DNA of 50,747 nt from Sphingomonadales bacterium 39-57-19 (GTDB lineage Bacteria > Pseudomonadota > Alphaproteobacteria > Sphingomonadales > Sphingomonadaceae): NCBI GenBank assembly GCA_002282385.1, contig NCJG01000014.1:1-50747 (forward strand), read 5' to 3'. This document shows, one piece after another, positions 1 through 8,164 of this stretch. The translations under genes were made by a program, and so were the position numbers. The first letter of the stretch is position 1; the number at the start of each line of letters is the position of its first letter. The notes beneath the pieces are model-generated. The model was not told the DNA's origin, searched no databases, and saw nothing but the letters and a program-made list of their open reading frames with translations.

Positions 1-381
1 ACGGCCGGCGCGGAAGCGCTGGTGCGTGCTTCCGGCTGATGGTGTTGGTTGATTAAGGCCCGCTTGTTCCATCAGGCTATTGCCCCCGGGCCGCCTTTGC
101 TGGCTGGCATGCTGTCCATCGGGGGTAAGGTTCGTAAACCCCCAAAGGCTGTCCGCAAAGACAGGACGGTTCCCCGCCACATCCAACCATGTTTGCGCTG
201 TTCAGAGCTTGATGCAACAGGCCCTTTTTTCAGGCTGAAGCACGCACCCTATCGCGCCGACCGTGCCAACGGGTTTCCCCGCCAGCGTTCCCGTCACCCC
301 GACCCACGTTCTAGACCGCAGCCTACATGACGCGACTCGAATAACCGATATGGTTATTTGTAGGAAAGTTGTTTTTGCAAC
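1..381. other. Gene-free stretch with several hairpins downstream of tatC
   Basis: No convincing protein gene: the only frame is a TTG-started 93-codon one rich in Pro and Arg with no ribosome-binding site. The DNA can form several stems: GGAAGC/GCTTCC near 10-25, five G at 121-125 with five C at 139-143, CTGTC/GACAG at 149-164, and an AACGGG/CCCGTT-type stem around 267-295. I checked for conserved cores of RNase P RNA, tmRNA, SRP RNA and the cobalamin and TPP riboswitches and recognised none. It may hold an unrecognised structured RNA or an untranslated region; the strand is unknown. Confidence 0.3.
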
Positions 382-1149
382 TTAGTGTGTCGCCTCTTCG
401 GCCGCTTCGGCTTTGGCGCGGTGGCGGCGGGTGAACCAGATGGCGACGAGCGCCATTTCAAACAATATGCACAAAGGAATGGCGAGCAGCAGTTGCGAGA
501 CAACATCGGGCGGCGTCAGCACCGCCGCGATGGCAAATGCGCCGACAATCGCATAGCGACGCGCACCGCGAAGCTGTTCCAGCGTCACAATCCCTGCGCG
601 TTCCAACAGCATCAGCAGCACGGGCAACAGAAACGAAATGCCAAAGCCAAAAATGAACTTCATCACAAAGCTGAGATAATTGTCGACGCCCGGCAGCGCC
701 TGTTGTTGCACGCCGCCAACATTTCCGCCGAAGCCCAACAGATATTCGAGCGCCACGGGGATCGCCATATAATAGGCCATCGATGCGCCAAGGATAAACA
801 ACACCGGCGTTGCCAGTAAAAACGGCAGAAACGCGCGCTTTTCCTTATTATACAATCCCGGCGCGACAAACCGCCACAGCTGTGTTGCAAATACGGGGAA
901 AGAGAAGAAGCTGGCGGCGAAAAACGCGACCTTTATCTCGACAAAAAATGCCTCAAAGATCGCGGTGTAAATCAGCGTCTTTTGACCGGACTCCAGCAAT
1001 GGCTGCACCAGAAATCCGAAAATGGGCCGCGCAAAATACAGGCTGACACCAAAGGCGATGGCGAGCGCCAGAAAGCTCCAGAGCAGACGGCTGCGCAGCT
1101 CAATCAAATGATCGAGCAACGGCATTTTGCTGTCATCAATTTCGTTCAT
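382..1149 (-). CDS. tatC: Sec-independent translocase subunit TatC
   Basis: Inner-membrane core of the twin-arginine translocase, which recognises RR-signal peptides together with TatB and exports folded proteins. The 255-residue product is of normal length. It has the acidic cytoplasmic N-terminus, the family start MPLLDHLIELRSRL at about residues 9-22, and six hydrophobic segments. The start codon overlaps the end of tatB by 4 bases, which indicates translational coupling. It is the last gene of the scpA-scpB-tatA-tatB-tatC run. The Rieske protein at 47125 carries a twin-arginine motif and is an expected substrate. Identity is secure. Confidence 0.97.
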   Translation of the reverse strand: MNEIDDSKMPLLDHLIELRSRLLWSFLALAIAFGVSLYFARPIFGFLVQPLLESGQKTLIYTAIFEAFFVEIKVAFFAASFFSFPVFATQLWRFVAPGLYNKEKRAFLPFLLATPVLFILGASMAYYMAIPVALEYLLGFGGNVGGVQQQALPGVDNYLSFVMKFIFGFGISFLLPVLLMLLERAGIVTLEQLRGARRYAIVGAFAIAAVLTPPDVVSQLLLAIPLCILFEMALVAIWFTRRHRAKAEAAEEATH

Positions 1150-1493
1150 GCCTTGGGTGCCGTTTCTGCAGGGGGCGGATCCATCGGCAATTCGGGCTGA
1201 CCGTCGGTTGCGGTAACAGGCGCGGCATCATCGCCAAGGACATCGGCGCGCGGATCGGCGGGGTGTTCACGCATGATGCGTTCGTTTTCCGCTTTCCATT
1301 TTTTCTCTAATTCTTCGATTTCCGACTGACGCACCATTTCGTCAAAACCGGAACGGAAATGCGCCGCGACACCGCGTGCCTTGCCCACCCATTTGCCAAC
1401 AACGCGCAACGCCTTTGGCAAATCCTTTGGGCCAATGACCAGCAACGCCACAAGGACGACAAGCAACAGTTCGGAAGACGCGATGTCAAACAT
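1146..1493 (-). CDS. tatB: Sec-independent translocase subunit TatB
   Basis: Receptor partner of TatC in the twin-arginine export complex. The 115-residue product has one N-terminal membrane helix (about residues 6-21) followed by the TatB signature IGPKDLPKALR, then an amphipathic helix and a charged, proline-rich tail that is normally variable. It ends inside the tatC start (4-base overlap) and lies 82 bases after tatA. The GPK motif and longer length distinguish it from TatA. Confidence 0.95.
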   Translation of the reverse strand: MFDIASSELLLVVLVALLVIGPKDLPKALRVVGKWVGKARGVAAHFRSGFDEMVRQSEIEELEKKWKAENERIMREHPADPRADVLGDDAAPVTATDGQPELPMDPPPAETAPKA

Positions 1494-1575
1494 TCAATTG
1501 GCCAATCCGGCGGACCGCAACGACGCCAACCTTATCGGATGGCGTGTCATGGTCAGTGTGGATAATGCCCCAAGA

Positions 1576-1794
1576 TTATTGGGTTTTATCGGTCTGCTTT
1601 TCGGCGTCGACAACGGTCGTGGAACCGATTTGCGGGGGAGCCTTTGGCGCGTCGTCGTCTTCGCTCATGCCTTTTTTGAAGCTTTTAATGCCCTTGGCAA
1701 CGTCGCCCATCATGTCGGAAAAACGGCCCTTGCCGAACAAGAGCAAAACCAGAATGCCGACAATCAACCAATGCCAGATACTAAAACCGCCCAT
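1576..1794 (-). CDS. tatA: Sec-independent translocase subunit TatA
   Basis: Pore-forming small subunit of the twin-arginine translocase. The 72 residues show the TatA architecture: a short membrane helix beginning SIWHWLIV, the hinge [14 protein letters not shown], and the amphipathic helix [12 protein letters not shown], then an acidic tail. The FG at the hinge is the invariant TatA feature. It follows scpB by 65 bases on the same strand and precedes tatB, the common order in this group. Confidence 0.95.
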   Translation of the reverse strand: MGGFSIWHWLIVGILVLLLFGKGRFSDMMGDVAKGIKSFKKGMSEDDDAPKAPPQIGSTTVVDAEKQTDKTQ

Positions 1795-1859
1795 TTCAAA
1801 CTCCTACCGGGGTTTGCCCCGAAAATTGCGACCGTGATCGCGCAGATATCCCACCCTAT

Positions 1860-2468
1860 CTAGGCGTTGTTTTCCTCAATTTCCAGTTCGCTGTCACTTT
1901 CTTCGCCCGCAAAATGCATATCGCCCATTGCGGTATCGATCGGATCGAGCAGTCCGGCGGCTTTCAAATCGTCAATTCCCGGCAAATCCTTGCGACTGGC
2001 GAGGCCGAAATGCAACAGAAATCCGGCGGTTGTGGCGTAAATCAATGGGCGGCCGGGCACATCGCGCCGACCCGCTGGCCGAACCCAACCTGCCTCCATC
2101 AACACATCCAACGTGCCTTTCGAAATCTGCACGCCGCGAATGGCCTCAATCTCCGCGCGGCTAACTGGTTCGTGATAGGCGATGATGGCCAGCGTTTCGA
2201 CAGCCGCACGGCTGAGCTTGCGGCTTTCTTCGCGTTCGCGGCGCAAAACATATGCAAGGTCGGCGGCTGTTTGAAAATGCCACGATTTGCCGCGCCGGAC
2301 CAATTCGATCCCGCGCCCGGCATAATGCGCCTCCAACTGCGCCAGCGCATCGGCGATATCGACGTCGTCGCCGACATAGCCGCGAATCTGTTCAACGGTC
2401 ATGGGCTGGTCACTGGCGAACAAGGTCGCTTCAACCGCGCGAACATGGGGATCGCTTTCTATCGTCAT
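1860..2468 (-). CDS. scpB: Segregation and condensation protein ScpB
   Basis: ScpB is the winged-helix kleisin partner that, with ScpA and SMC, forms bacterial condensin for chromosome organisation. The 202-residue product starts with the typical VRAVEATLFASDQPMT segment and contains a second winged-helix region with ALETLAIIAYHEPVSRAEIE-like sequence near residues 90-110 and the following RG-rich turn. The C-terminus is acidic. It overlaps scpA by 4 bases, so the two are probably translationally coupled. Confidence 0.95.
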   Translation of the reverse strand: MTIESDPHVRAVEATLFASDQPMTVEQIRGYVGDDVDIADALAQLEAHYAGRGIELVRRGKSWHFQTAADLAYVLRREREESRKLSRAAVETLAIIAYHEPVSRAEIEAIRGVQISKGTLDVLMEAGWVRPAGRRDVPGRPLIYATTAGFLLHFGLASRKDLPGIDDLKAAGLLDPIDTAMGDMHFAGEESDSELEIEENNA

Positions 2469-3247
2469 GCTTTCACCCTTAACAACAATGGCGCAAATGT
2501 CGCCTCTTGCTGCAAATCAACAGCGCCGCGTTTGGCCAGTTCAAGCGCCGCCACAAAACTGGACGCCAGTGCGGATTTGCGCAGCGCAGGCTCGGCATGG
2601 ACGGGCAGAAACGCCTCAATAGACGTCCAATCGACCGCGCGGCCAATCATCGCCGACACCCGCTCCAGCGCTTCTTCCAGCGTCATGACTTGCCGTTTTT
2701 TCACGACATGCATCACCGGCTGTGTGCGCGCCTTTACCTGGCCATATGCGGTGATAAGTTCGAAATAATCGCATTCCCACGCCCGCGCCTTGACCACGCG
2801 TAAGCCTTCGGGATTGCCGCGCAGAAAGATATCGCGCCCCACCCGGTCCCGCGCCATTAACCGCGCGCCGCTTTCGCGCATGGCATTCAACCGCTCCAGC
2901 CGCAGTTGCAGGCGCAGCGCAAGCTCCTCTGGCGACGGGTCAATCGTCGGGTCCTTGGGCAGCAGCAGTGCGGATTTGAGATAGGCCAGCCACGCCGCCA
3001 TCACCAGATAATCCGCCGCAAGCTCCAGCTTCAGCGCGCGGGCCTCATCAATGAAGACCAGATATTGTTCAACCAAGGCGAGGATCGACAGTTGGCGCAA
3101 ATCGACCTTTTGATTGCGCGCCAGTGCCAGCAACAGGTCAAGCGGACCTTCCCATCCGTCGATATCGATGGTCAGGACATTGGGTTCGGGAACGCTCTCG
3201 GTGCGGAGCGCATCTTGCTCTTCATCAAAGAGCAATTGCCCGGTCAT
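2465..3247 (-). CDS. scpA: Segregation and condensation protein ScpA (kleisin)
   Basis: Kleisin subunit that bridges the SMC heads in the condensin complex. The 260-residue product has the ScpA hallmark FDGPLDLLL-type motif, here WEGPLDLLLALAR around residues 32-44, followed by DLRQLSILALVEQYL and the helical YLVMAAWLAYLKSALLLP segment. Length is normal. It overlaps both neighbours (nagZ upstream, scpB downstream) by 4 bases, so nagZ-scpA-scpB reads as one coupled unit. Confidence 0.95.
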   Translation of the reverse strand: MTGQLLFDEEQDALRTESVPEPNVLTIDIDGWEGPLDLLLALARNQKVDLRQLSILALVEQYLVFIDEARALKLELAADYLVMAAWLAYLKSALLLPKDPTIDPSPEELALRLQLRLERLNAMRESGARLMARDRVGRDIFLRGNPEGLRVVKARAWECDYFELITAYGQVKARTQPVMHVVKKRQVMTLEEALERVSAMIGRAVDWTSIEAFLPVHAEPALRKSALASSFVAALELAKRGAVDLQQEATFAPLLLRVKA

Positions 3248-4293
3248 GCCGCGCCCGTTGCTCCACCGGTCAGCTTCGCACTTGTGTCCGCAAGCGCAAG
3301 CAGCTGATCCCGCTTATCCAGCAAATAAGCCAGGCGGTCGGCATCAAATGCGGGCACAGGCAACGCCATCGCGCGGTCCAGCCGCGCCCGCGCTGCTTGC
3401 GTGATTTCGGGCAACATGTCGGCAATCGCACGCATTTCGTCCAACCGGCCCCAGCAGTTGAGCGCGATGTCGCATCCCGCCTCAACACAACGCAGCGCGC
3501 GTGTCGCCACGTCGCCCTGAAGCGCGTTCATATCGAGATCATCGCTCATCAACAGGCCGTCAAAGCCGATATTTGCACGGATAATATCATTCAGGACATA
3601 AGGCGACATGGTTGCCGTGTGCTGATCGTCCCACACATCATAGACCACATGCCCGGTCATGCCCATCGCTGCCTTGTTCAGCGCGCGAAATGGCGCGAGG
3701 TCTTGTTCGAGCTCCGCCGCGCTGGCGGTGACGTGCGGCAGGTCGTGATGGGTATCGACGCTGGCGCGGCCCTGCCCCGGCATATGTTTGACGACGCCAA
3801 TCACGCCGCCTTTTGCAAGGCCATCCAATATCGCGCGGCCAAGTGCGGCAACGCGCATCGGTTCGCTGCCCAGCGCGCGGTCACCGATGGCCGAATGCGT
3901 TTCGGGCACGCGGACATCGAGCACGGGCAAGCAATCGACGTTAATGCCGACTTCGTTGAGCGACAGCGCGATGGCTTCGGCATTGCAACGCGCCGCCTCA
4001 ATCGCGGTCATGGGTGCCAAGTCGTACAGCGCATCAAAAGCGCCGCCAGCCGGAAAGTCAGGCCAAACCGGCGGACGCATACGCGCGACGCGGCCGCCTT
4101 CCTGATCAATCAGGACAGGCACATCATCGCGGCCATGCAATGTCCGCAAGCTGTCCGTCAGCGCGCGCACCTGAGCGCGATCCTCAATATTACGTTTGAA
4201 CAGGATGTAGCCCGCCGGTTCGACATCGCGAAACAGGCGTTTTTCATCATCAGTCAGGGTCAGGCCCGAAAGGCCAAATATCACGGGCTTCAT
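3244..4293 (-). CDS. nagZ: Beta-N-acetylhexosaminidase NagZ (GH3)
   Basis: Cytoplasmic glycoside hydrolase family 3 enzyme that removes GlcNAc from anhydromuropeptides in peptidoglycan recycling. I chose the ATG at 4293 (MKPVIFGLSG), because the upstream 21 codons do not resemble the family; the product is 349 residues. The histidine loop reads KHMPGQG...DTHHDLP; the Asp-x-His catalytic pair is present, but the usual GHG is GQG. The nucleophile motif LLMSDDLDMNAL is intact. It is coupled to scpA by a 4-base overlap. The family assignment is firm; the GQG variant is an oddity. Confidence 0.93.
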   Translation of the reverse strand: MKPVIFGLSGLTLTDDEKRLFRDVEPAGYILFKRNIEDRAQVRALTDSLRTLHGRDDVPVLIDQEGGRVARMRPPVWPDFPAGGAFDALYDLAPMTAIEAARCNAEAIALSLNEVGINVDCLPVLDVRVPETHSAIGDRALGSEPMRVAALGRAILDGLAKGGVIGVVKHMPGQGRASVDTHHDLPHVTASAAELEQDLAPFRALNKAAMGMTGHVVYDVWDDQHTATMSPYVLNDIIRANIGFDGLLMSDDLDMNALQGDVATRALRCVEAGCDIALNCWGRLDEMRAIADMLPEITQAARARLDRAMALPVPAFDADRLAYLLDKRDQLLALADTSAKLTGGATGAA

Positions 4294-4368
4294 AGCGCGC
4301 AAGCTAGGGCCGCCGTGCCCCCAAGGCAAGCATGGAGCAACGGCGCTTTGGCCCAAAGCTGTGTATAA

Positions 4369-4875
4369 TTAACGGATTGCCCCAAGGAAATCGAGCTTGC
4401 CCACGGGCACGCCCTTCATCCGCAGCAACGCATAGGCCATGCTGAGGTGGAAGAAGAAATTGGGAATGGCAAAGCCGTGGACATAAGTGTTGCCCGTGAA
4501 GGGTATGTCACCACTTGGCGTGGTAAGCACGACTTTCGCGTCTTCGCGGCCTTCAAAACCATCGGGCGATGCGGCTTCCAGAAACGCAATCGCCTTGGCC
4601 ACGCGGCCCTGCACATCGGCGTAGCTGGCTTCATCATCAGCCCATGGCGCATTTTCAACTTGGCCGACGCGGACCGCGACGAACTTTGCTGTATCGGTCA
4701 CCATCTGAACCTGACGCGTGAGCGGTGCCATGTCTTCAATCAGGCGCGCATCGAGCAAGTCGGACAGGGGCATGCCTTGCTCCGCCGCAAAAGCGCTGCC
4801 CTTTTCGAGCATGTTCGACAGGTTTTTCAGGCCGCGGATGAAAGCGGGAATGGCGACGTCATATAATGCAGGCAT
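4369..4875 (-). CDS. DUF1993 family protein
   Basis: A 168-residue cytoplasmic protein resembling the DUF1993 family, whose members are thought to form DinB-like four-helix bundles; no biochemical role is established as far as I know. The start at 4875 (MPALYDVAIPAF) is supported by an AAGGAGA site just upstream; an upstream in-frame ATG lacks one. Conserved-looking pieces are the N-terminal IPAFIRGLKNLSNML helix and the C-terminal FFFHLSMAYALLRMKGVPVGKLDFLG. It sits between nagZ and the SPOR protein with about 70-base gaps on both sides, so it appears inserted into an envelope operon. Confidence 0.8.
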   Translation of the reverse strand: MPALYDVAIPAFIRGLKNLSNMLEKGSAFAAEQGMPLSDLLDARLIEDMAPLTRQVQMVTDTAKFVAVRVGQVENAPWADDEASYADVQGRVAKAIAFLEAASPDGFEGREDAKVVLTTPSGDIPFTGNTYVHGFAIPNFFFHLSMAYALLRMKGVPVGKLDFLGAIR

Positions 4876-4944
4876 GTTCTTCTCCTTGAAGCGTGCGGGC
4901 GGCATGTGCTGCCACCGCCCTTTGCCCGCGTAAAAAATGTTGAT

Positions 4945-5613
4945 TTAGCGCACGATCAGGCAGTTTTCGCCCGCGACCTTAAGCTTTGCGCATAATTGCT
5001 GCGCTTCGGATGAATTCGCGGTCACGGCCTGAAGCCGGAAGACCTTGCGGCCACCTTCGACATTGGTTTCCGCGATTTTGCGGTTCATTCCGGCCAAAAA
5101 GCCAAAGCGTTTGTTCAGCGCAGCCCAAGCCGCGTCAGCCTTGGCAGAATCGCCAAACGCGCCAAGTTGCACCATGACTGCGCCCGCAGATGGTGCCGCA
5201 GACGGTGCTGGCGCCGCCACTGGCGCAGATGCCATGGCGGCAGGAGGTGCGGCGGCCGCGATTTTTGCGGCGGGAACCAATGTCGCGCCGGTTTTGGTGC
5301 CTTCGCTCGCGGCAAAGGCAGAATCGCCCTCACCTTCAAATCTTTTGCCACCGGCGTCCTGAGGCTTGACCTTATAGGCGCCTGCGGGTGCGGCAATCAG
5401 TTGGCCATTGCCATTCGCGCCGCCGATCTCGTTACGCTGCAGCCAATAGATCGCGCCAATAATCGCTGCGAGCAAGACAAGCCCGGCAAGCAACATCACC
5501 GCCATCCGCAGCGGGGATGCACGATCATCATATTCGTAACCGTCAGCGGTTTCCAACCAGGGCAGACGATCGGGATCGTTGAGATTCAGTCCATTATTGT
5601 TGGTGTTGTTCAT
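4945..5613 (-). CDS. SPOR domain cell-envelope protein
   Basis: A bitopic inner-membrane protein of 222 residues: an Asn/Asp-rich cytoplasmic start, one membrane helix at about 36-58 (MAVMLLAGLVLLAAIIGAIY), a long Ala/Pro-rich periplasmic linker, and a C-terminal SPOR domain from about residue 144 (VMVQLGAFGDSAKADAAW ... to the end). SPOR domains bind glycan strands lacking stem peptides, typically at the division septum. It lies 16 bases after argS, a common pairing in alphaproteobacteria. The two Cys near the C-terminus could form the SPOR disulfide. Its precise role here is inferred. Confidence 0.87.
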   Translation of the reverse strand: MNNTNNNGLNLNDPDRLPWLETADGYEYDDRASPLRMAVMLLAGLVLLAAIIGAIYWLQRNEIGGANGNGQLIAAPAGAYKVKPQDAGGKRFEGEGDSAFAASEGTKTGATLVPAAKIAAAAPPAAMASAPVAAPAPSAAPSAGAVMVQLGAFGDSAKADAAWAALNKRFGFLAGMNRKIAETNVEGGRKVFRLQAVTANSSEAQQLCAKLKVAGENCLIVR

Positions 5614-5629
5614 GCCGGTCCCCCAATTG

Positions 5630-7351
5630 CTACATATTGTAAGCGGCCTCGACGCCCATCAGGCGCAAACCATTGCGCAGAACTTGCCCGATATTAGTCG
5701 CCATGAAAAGCCTTGCGCCGGTCAGCGCCGGGTCCTGTGCCAATATGAAGCGCTTGTCCGGCTGGTCATTACCCAAGTTCCAATACGCATGGAATGCCGC
5801 CGCCAAGTCATTGAGGTAAAAGGCAATACGGTGCGGCTCACCCGATTTGGCGGACGCCTCGACAATGCGCGGGAAGTTTGCGGCTTCGCGAATAAGGCCG
5901 ATTTCAGCGTCGCCCAACAAGGCCAGTTCCGACCCATCGACGCCCAAGCCCTCGCCCTCTGCCTTGCGCAGTGTCGAGGCGATACGCGCATGGGCATATT
6001 GCACATAAAATACCGGATTGTCCTTCGACGCTTCGACGACCTTGGCAAAGTCAAAGTCCATCTGCGCATCGGATTTGCGCGTCAGCATTGTGAAGCGGAC
6101 GACATCTTTGCCGACTTCTTCAATCACATCGGCGAGCGTGACAAAGCTGCCCGACCGTTTGGACATTTTCACGGGCTCACCGCCGCGCAGCAGGCGCACC
6201 ATTTGCACAAGCTTGATATCGAAATCGACCTTGCCATCGGTCAGCGCGTTGACCGCCGCCTTGATACGCTTGACGGTACCCGCATGATCCGCGCCCCAAA
6301 TGTCGATCATGGCGTCAACGCCCTGACTTTTCTGGAAATGATAGGCAAGATCAGCACCGAAATAGGTCCAGCTGCCGTTGGATTTCTTGATCGGCCGGTC
6401 TTGGTCATCACCAAATTGCGTCGACCGGAACAAGGGAAGCGTAACCGGCTCCCAATCTTCGATTTCCTTGCCCTTTGGCTTTTCCAGCTCGCCGTCATAG
6501 ACAAGGCCGCGCGCGCGCAATTCGCGCTCGGCAATATCCGCCTTGCCCGCTTCATGCAGCTCGGCTTCGGATGAAAATAGGTCGTGGTGGATGCCAAGCA
6601 AGGCGAGGTCGGCCTTGATCATGTCCATCATCTCGGCAACTGCAGCTTTGCGGAACAGCGCAAGCCATTCTGCCTCTGGCTGGGCGACATATTGGTCGCC
6701 AAAACGCTCGGCCAGCCGCTGGCCGACGGGAATCAGATAGTCGCCGGGGTAAAGCCCTTCGGCGATTTCAATGGTCTCGCCCAATGCCTCGCGATACCGC
6801 AAATGCGCCGACCGCGCCAAAACATCGACCTGCCCACCGGCGTCGTTGATATAATATTCGCGCACAACACGGTAGCCGGCGAACTCCATCAATGCGGCAA
6901 GTGCATCGCCCACCACGGCACCACGGCAATGCCCCATATGCATTGGCCCCGTCGGGTTGGCGGAGACATATTCGATATTCACCGATTTGCCGTCACCACG
7001 GTGTGAGCGCCCATAATCATCGCCAGCCTGCGCAATCGCGCGCAGTTCATCAAGCCATGCCGATGCGTCGAGCCGCAGGTTCAAAAAGCCCGGCCCCGCG
7101 ATTTCGACAGCCGTGACGCCAGAAACCTTTGCCAGCTCCGCCGACAAGGCCTCCGCCAATTGGCGCGGATTAAGCCCTGCGGGTTTTGCAAGCACCATCG
7201 CCGCGTTGGTCGATATATCACCATGCGATGGATCGCGCGGCGGTTCGACGGTCACATGAGCGCGATCAATGCCCGATGGCAGGGTCTTGCTGGCAACAAG
7301 TGCGTCCAGCGCATGATCGACATGCGCTGCATATTGTTCAAAAAGGGTCAT
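5630..7351 (-). CDS. argS: Arginyl-tRNA synthetase
   Basis: Class I aminoacyl-tRNA synthetase charging tRNA-Arg. The 573-residue product has the N-terminal Add-1 domain, the HIGH-type signature MHMGHCRGA in the ISANPTGPMH-like context (here VSANPTGPMHMGH, about residues 120-135), the KMSKRSG region, and the C-terminal DALR domain ending in LMGVEAAYNM, the usual ArgS finish. The ATG at 7351 is preceded by a weak AAGG site and, only 12 bases further up, the T-tract of a terminator belonging to the upstream lipoprotein gene, which may limit read-through into argS. Confidence 0.97.
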   Translation of the reverse strand: MTLFEQYAAHVDHALDALVASKTLPSGIDRAHVTVEPPRDPSHGDISTNAAMVLAKPAGLNPRQLAEALSAELAKVSGVTAVEIAGPGFLNLRLDASAWLDELRAIAQAGDDYGRSHRGDGKSVNIEYVSANPTGPMHMGHCRGAVVGDALAALMEFAGYRVVREYYINDAGGQVDVLARSAHLRYREALGETIEIAEGLYPGDYLIPVGQRLAERFGDQYVAQPEAEWLALFRKAAVAEMMDMIKADLALLGIHHDLFSSEAELHEAGKADIAERELRARGLVYDGELEKPKGKEIEDWEPVTLPLFRSTQFGDDQDRPIKKSNGSWTYFGADLAYHFQKSQGVDAMIDIWGADHAGTVKRIKAAVNALTDGKVDFDIKLVQMVRLLRGGEPVKMSKRSGSFVTLADVIEEVGKDVVRFTMLTRKSDAQMDFDFAKVVEASKDNPVFYVQYAHARIASTLRKAEGEGLGVDGSELALLGDAEIGLIREAANFPRIVEASAKSGEPHRIAFYLNDLAAAFHAYWNLGNDQPDKRFILAQDPALTGARLFMATNIGQVLRNGLRLMGVEAAYNM

Positions 7352-7363
7352 CTTCGTGCCTTG

Positions 7364-7386
7364 AAAAAAAAGCGCGTATCAACGCG
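7364..7386 (-). terminator. Intrinsic terminator overlapping lipoprotein stop, abutting argS
   Basis: On the minus strand a short stem CGCGT-TGAT-ACGCG, extendable by one G-U pair, is followed by C and eight T. The TGA stop codon of the lipoprotein gene lies in the loop. The T-tract ends 12 bases before the argS ATG. The stem is short, so termination may be partial. Confidence 0.55.
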
Positions 7387-8029
7387 TTACATTATACCGC
7401 AGCTGATCTTCGGTCAGCTGGAAACCGATAAGCATTTCAAAGCTTGATCGGACGACCGCCGCGCGTACTTCAGGGTCCGCCATGGGGTCGAGCGCGGCAT
7501 CCGGATCACCCGGCTTGCGCTTCTTGGTAATTTTTTGAACGATTTCGGCCGGCAGGCTGGCCGATGCCTTGTCGATATAGCTTCCGGCTTGCGCGCTGGC
7601 GGATGCCCGTTGCTGGCCATCGGCAAATTGCACGGTCACTTGGCCCACGCGCTTGGCGATAACGGCGCTGTTGCCCTGCACCACGGTGGTGAAATAGGGC
7701 AAAGTCACTGTCCGGCTGCCTTGCGTATCGCTGCGCCGTGCCTGCACATCAAAACTGGCTTGTGAAAAAATCTTCTCGCCACTGTCGTTGCACGTCGGGC
7801 GGATATTCGTGATCGAGGCAACAACGTCAATTGCGCTCGCGTCCTGGCTGTCGGCCGGGTTGAACAAGGTTATGTCGCCCGTACCATCAGGAACTGCAAC
7901 CGCAGGGCAGCCCGAACGTGTGACGTTCACGCCCACACCAGCACCGATATCAAGGTCGCCTTCGCGCGAACAACCGGCCAAGGTTGCTGCGACAATGCCG
8001 AAGGTCAGGACTTTGGCGGCAAATTTCAT
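7379..8029 (-). CDS. Predicted lipoprotein of unknown function
   Basis: A 216-residue exported lipoprotein. The start at 8029 (MKFAAKVLTFGIVAATLAGC) gives a clean type II signal with lipobox LAGC, so the mature protein begins at Cys20. An upstream reading frame to 8452 continues across the divergent ispH promoter and is not credible. The mature part is mostly beta-like, with a central stretch SASFDVQARRSDTQGSRT and a Lys/Arg-rich patch (KKRKPGD) near residue 170. I do not recognise a named domain. The gene is divergent from ispH and lies directly upstream of argS, from which it is separated by a terminator in its own stop codon. Confidence 0.8.
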   Translation of the reverse strand: MKFAAKVLTFGIVAATLAGCSREGDLDIGAGVGVNVTRSGCPAVAVPDGTGDITLFNPADSQDASAIDVVASITNIRPTCNDSGEKIFSQASFDVQARRSDTQGSRTVTLPYFTTVVQGNSAVIAKRVGQVTVQFADGQQRASASAQAGSYIDKASASLPAEIVQKITKKRKPGDPDAALDPMADPEVRAAVVRSSFEMLIGFQLTEDQLRYNVTR

Positions 8030-8164
8030 ATAGGCTATCCTTGGCATAACAGTGCATGGGTTGCGGGTACGTCGCTGGCATTGGTCCTTATCCGCCCATC
8101 GCCTGACGTGCAACAGGGGAAAGGCCTTGGCGGATGCGGCCTGTTTAACTAAAGGACATTGCCG

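Noticed and set aside
49..330. 93-codon plus-strand frame at the window start
   Set aside because: TTG start, no ribosome-binding site, Pro/Arg-rich composition, and overlaps predicted hairpins.
3124..4368. Long plus-strand frame of 414 codons opposite nagZ
   Set aside because: Antisense shadow of nagZ caused by GC-biased codons; no family resemblance and many rare residues such as Cys and His.
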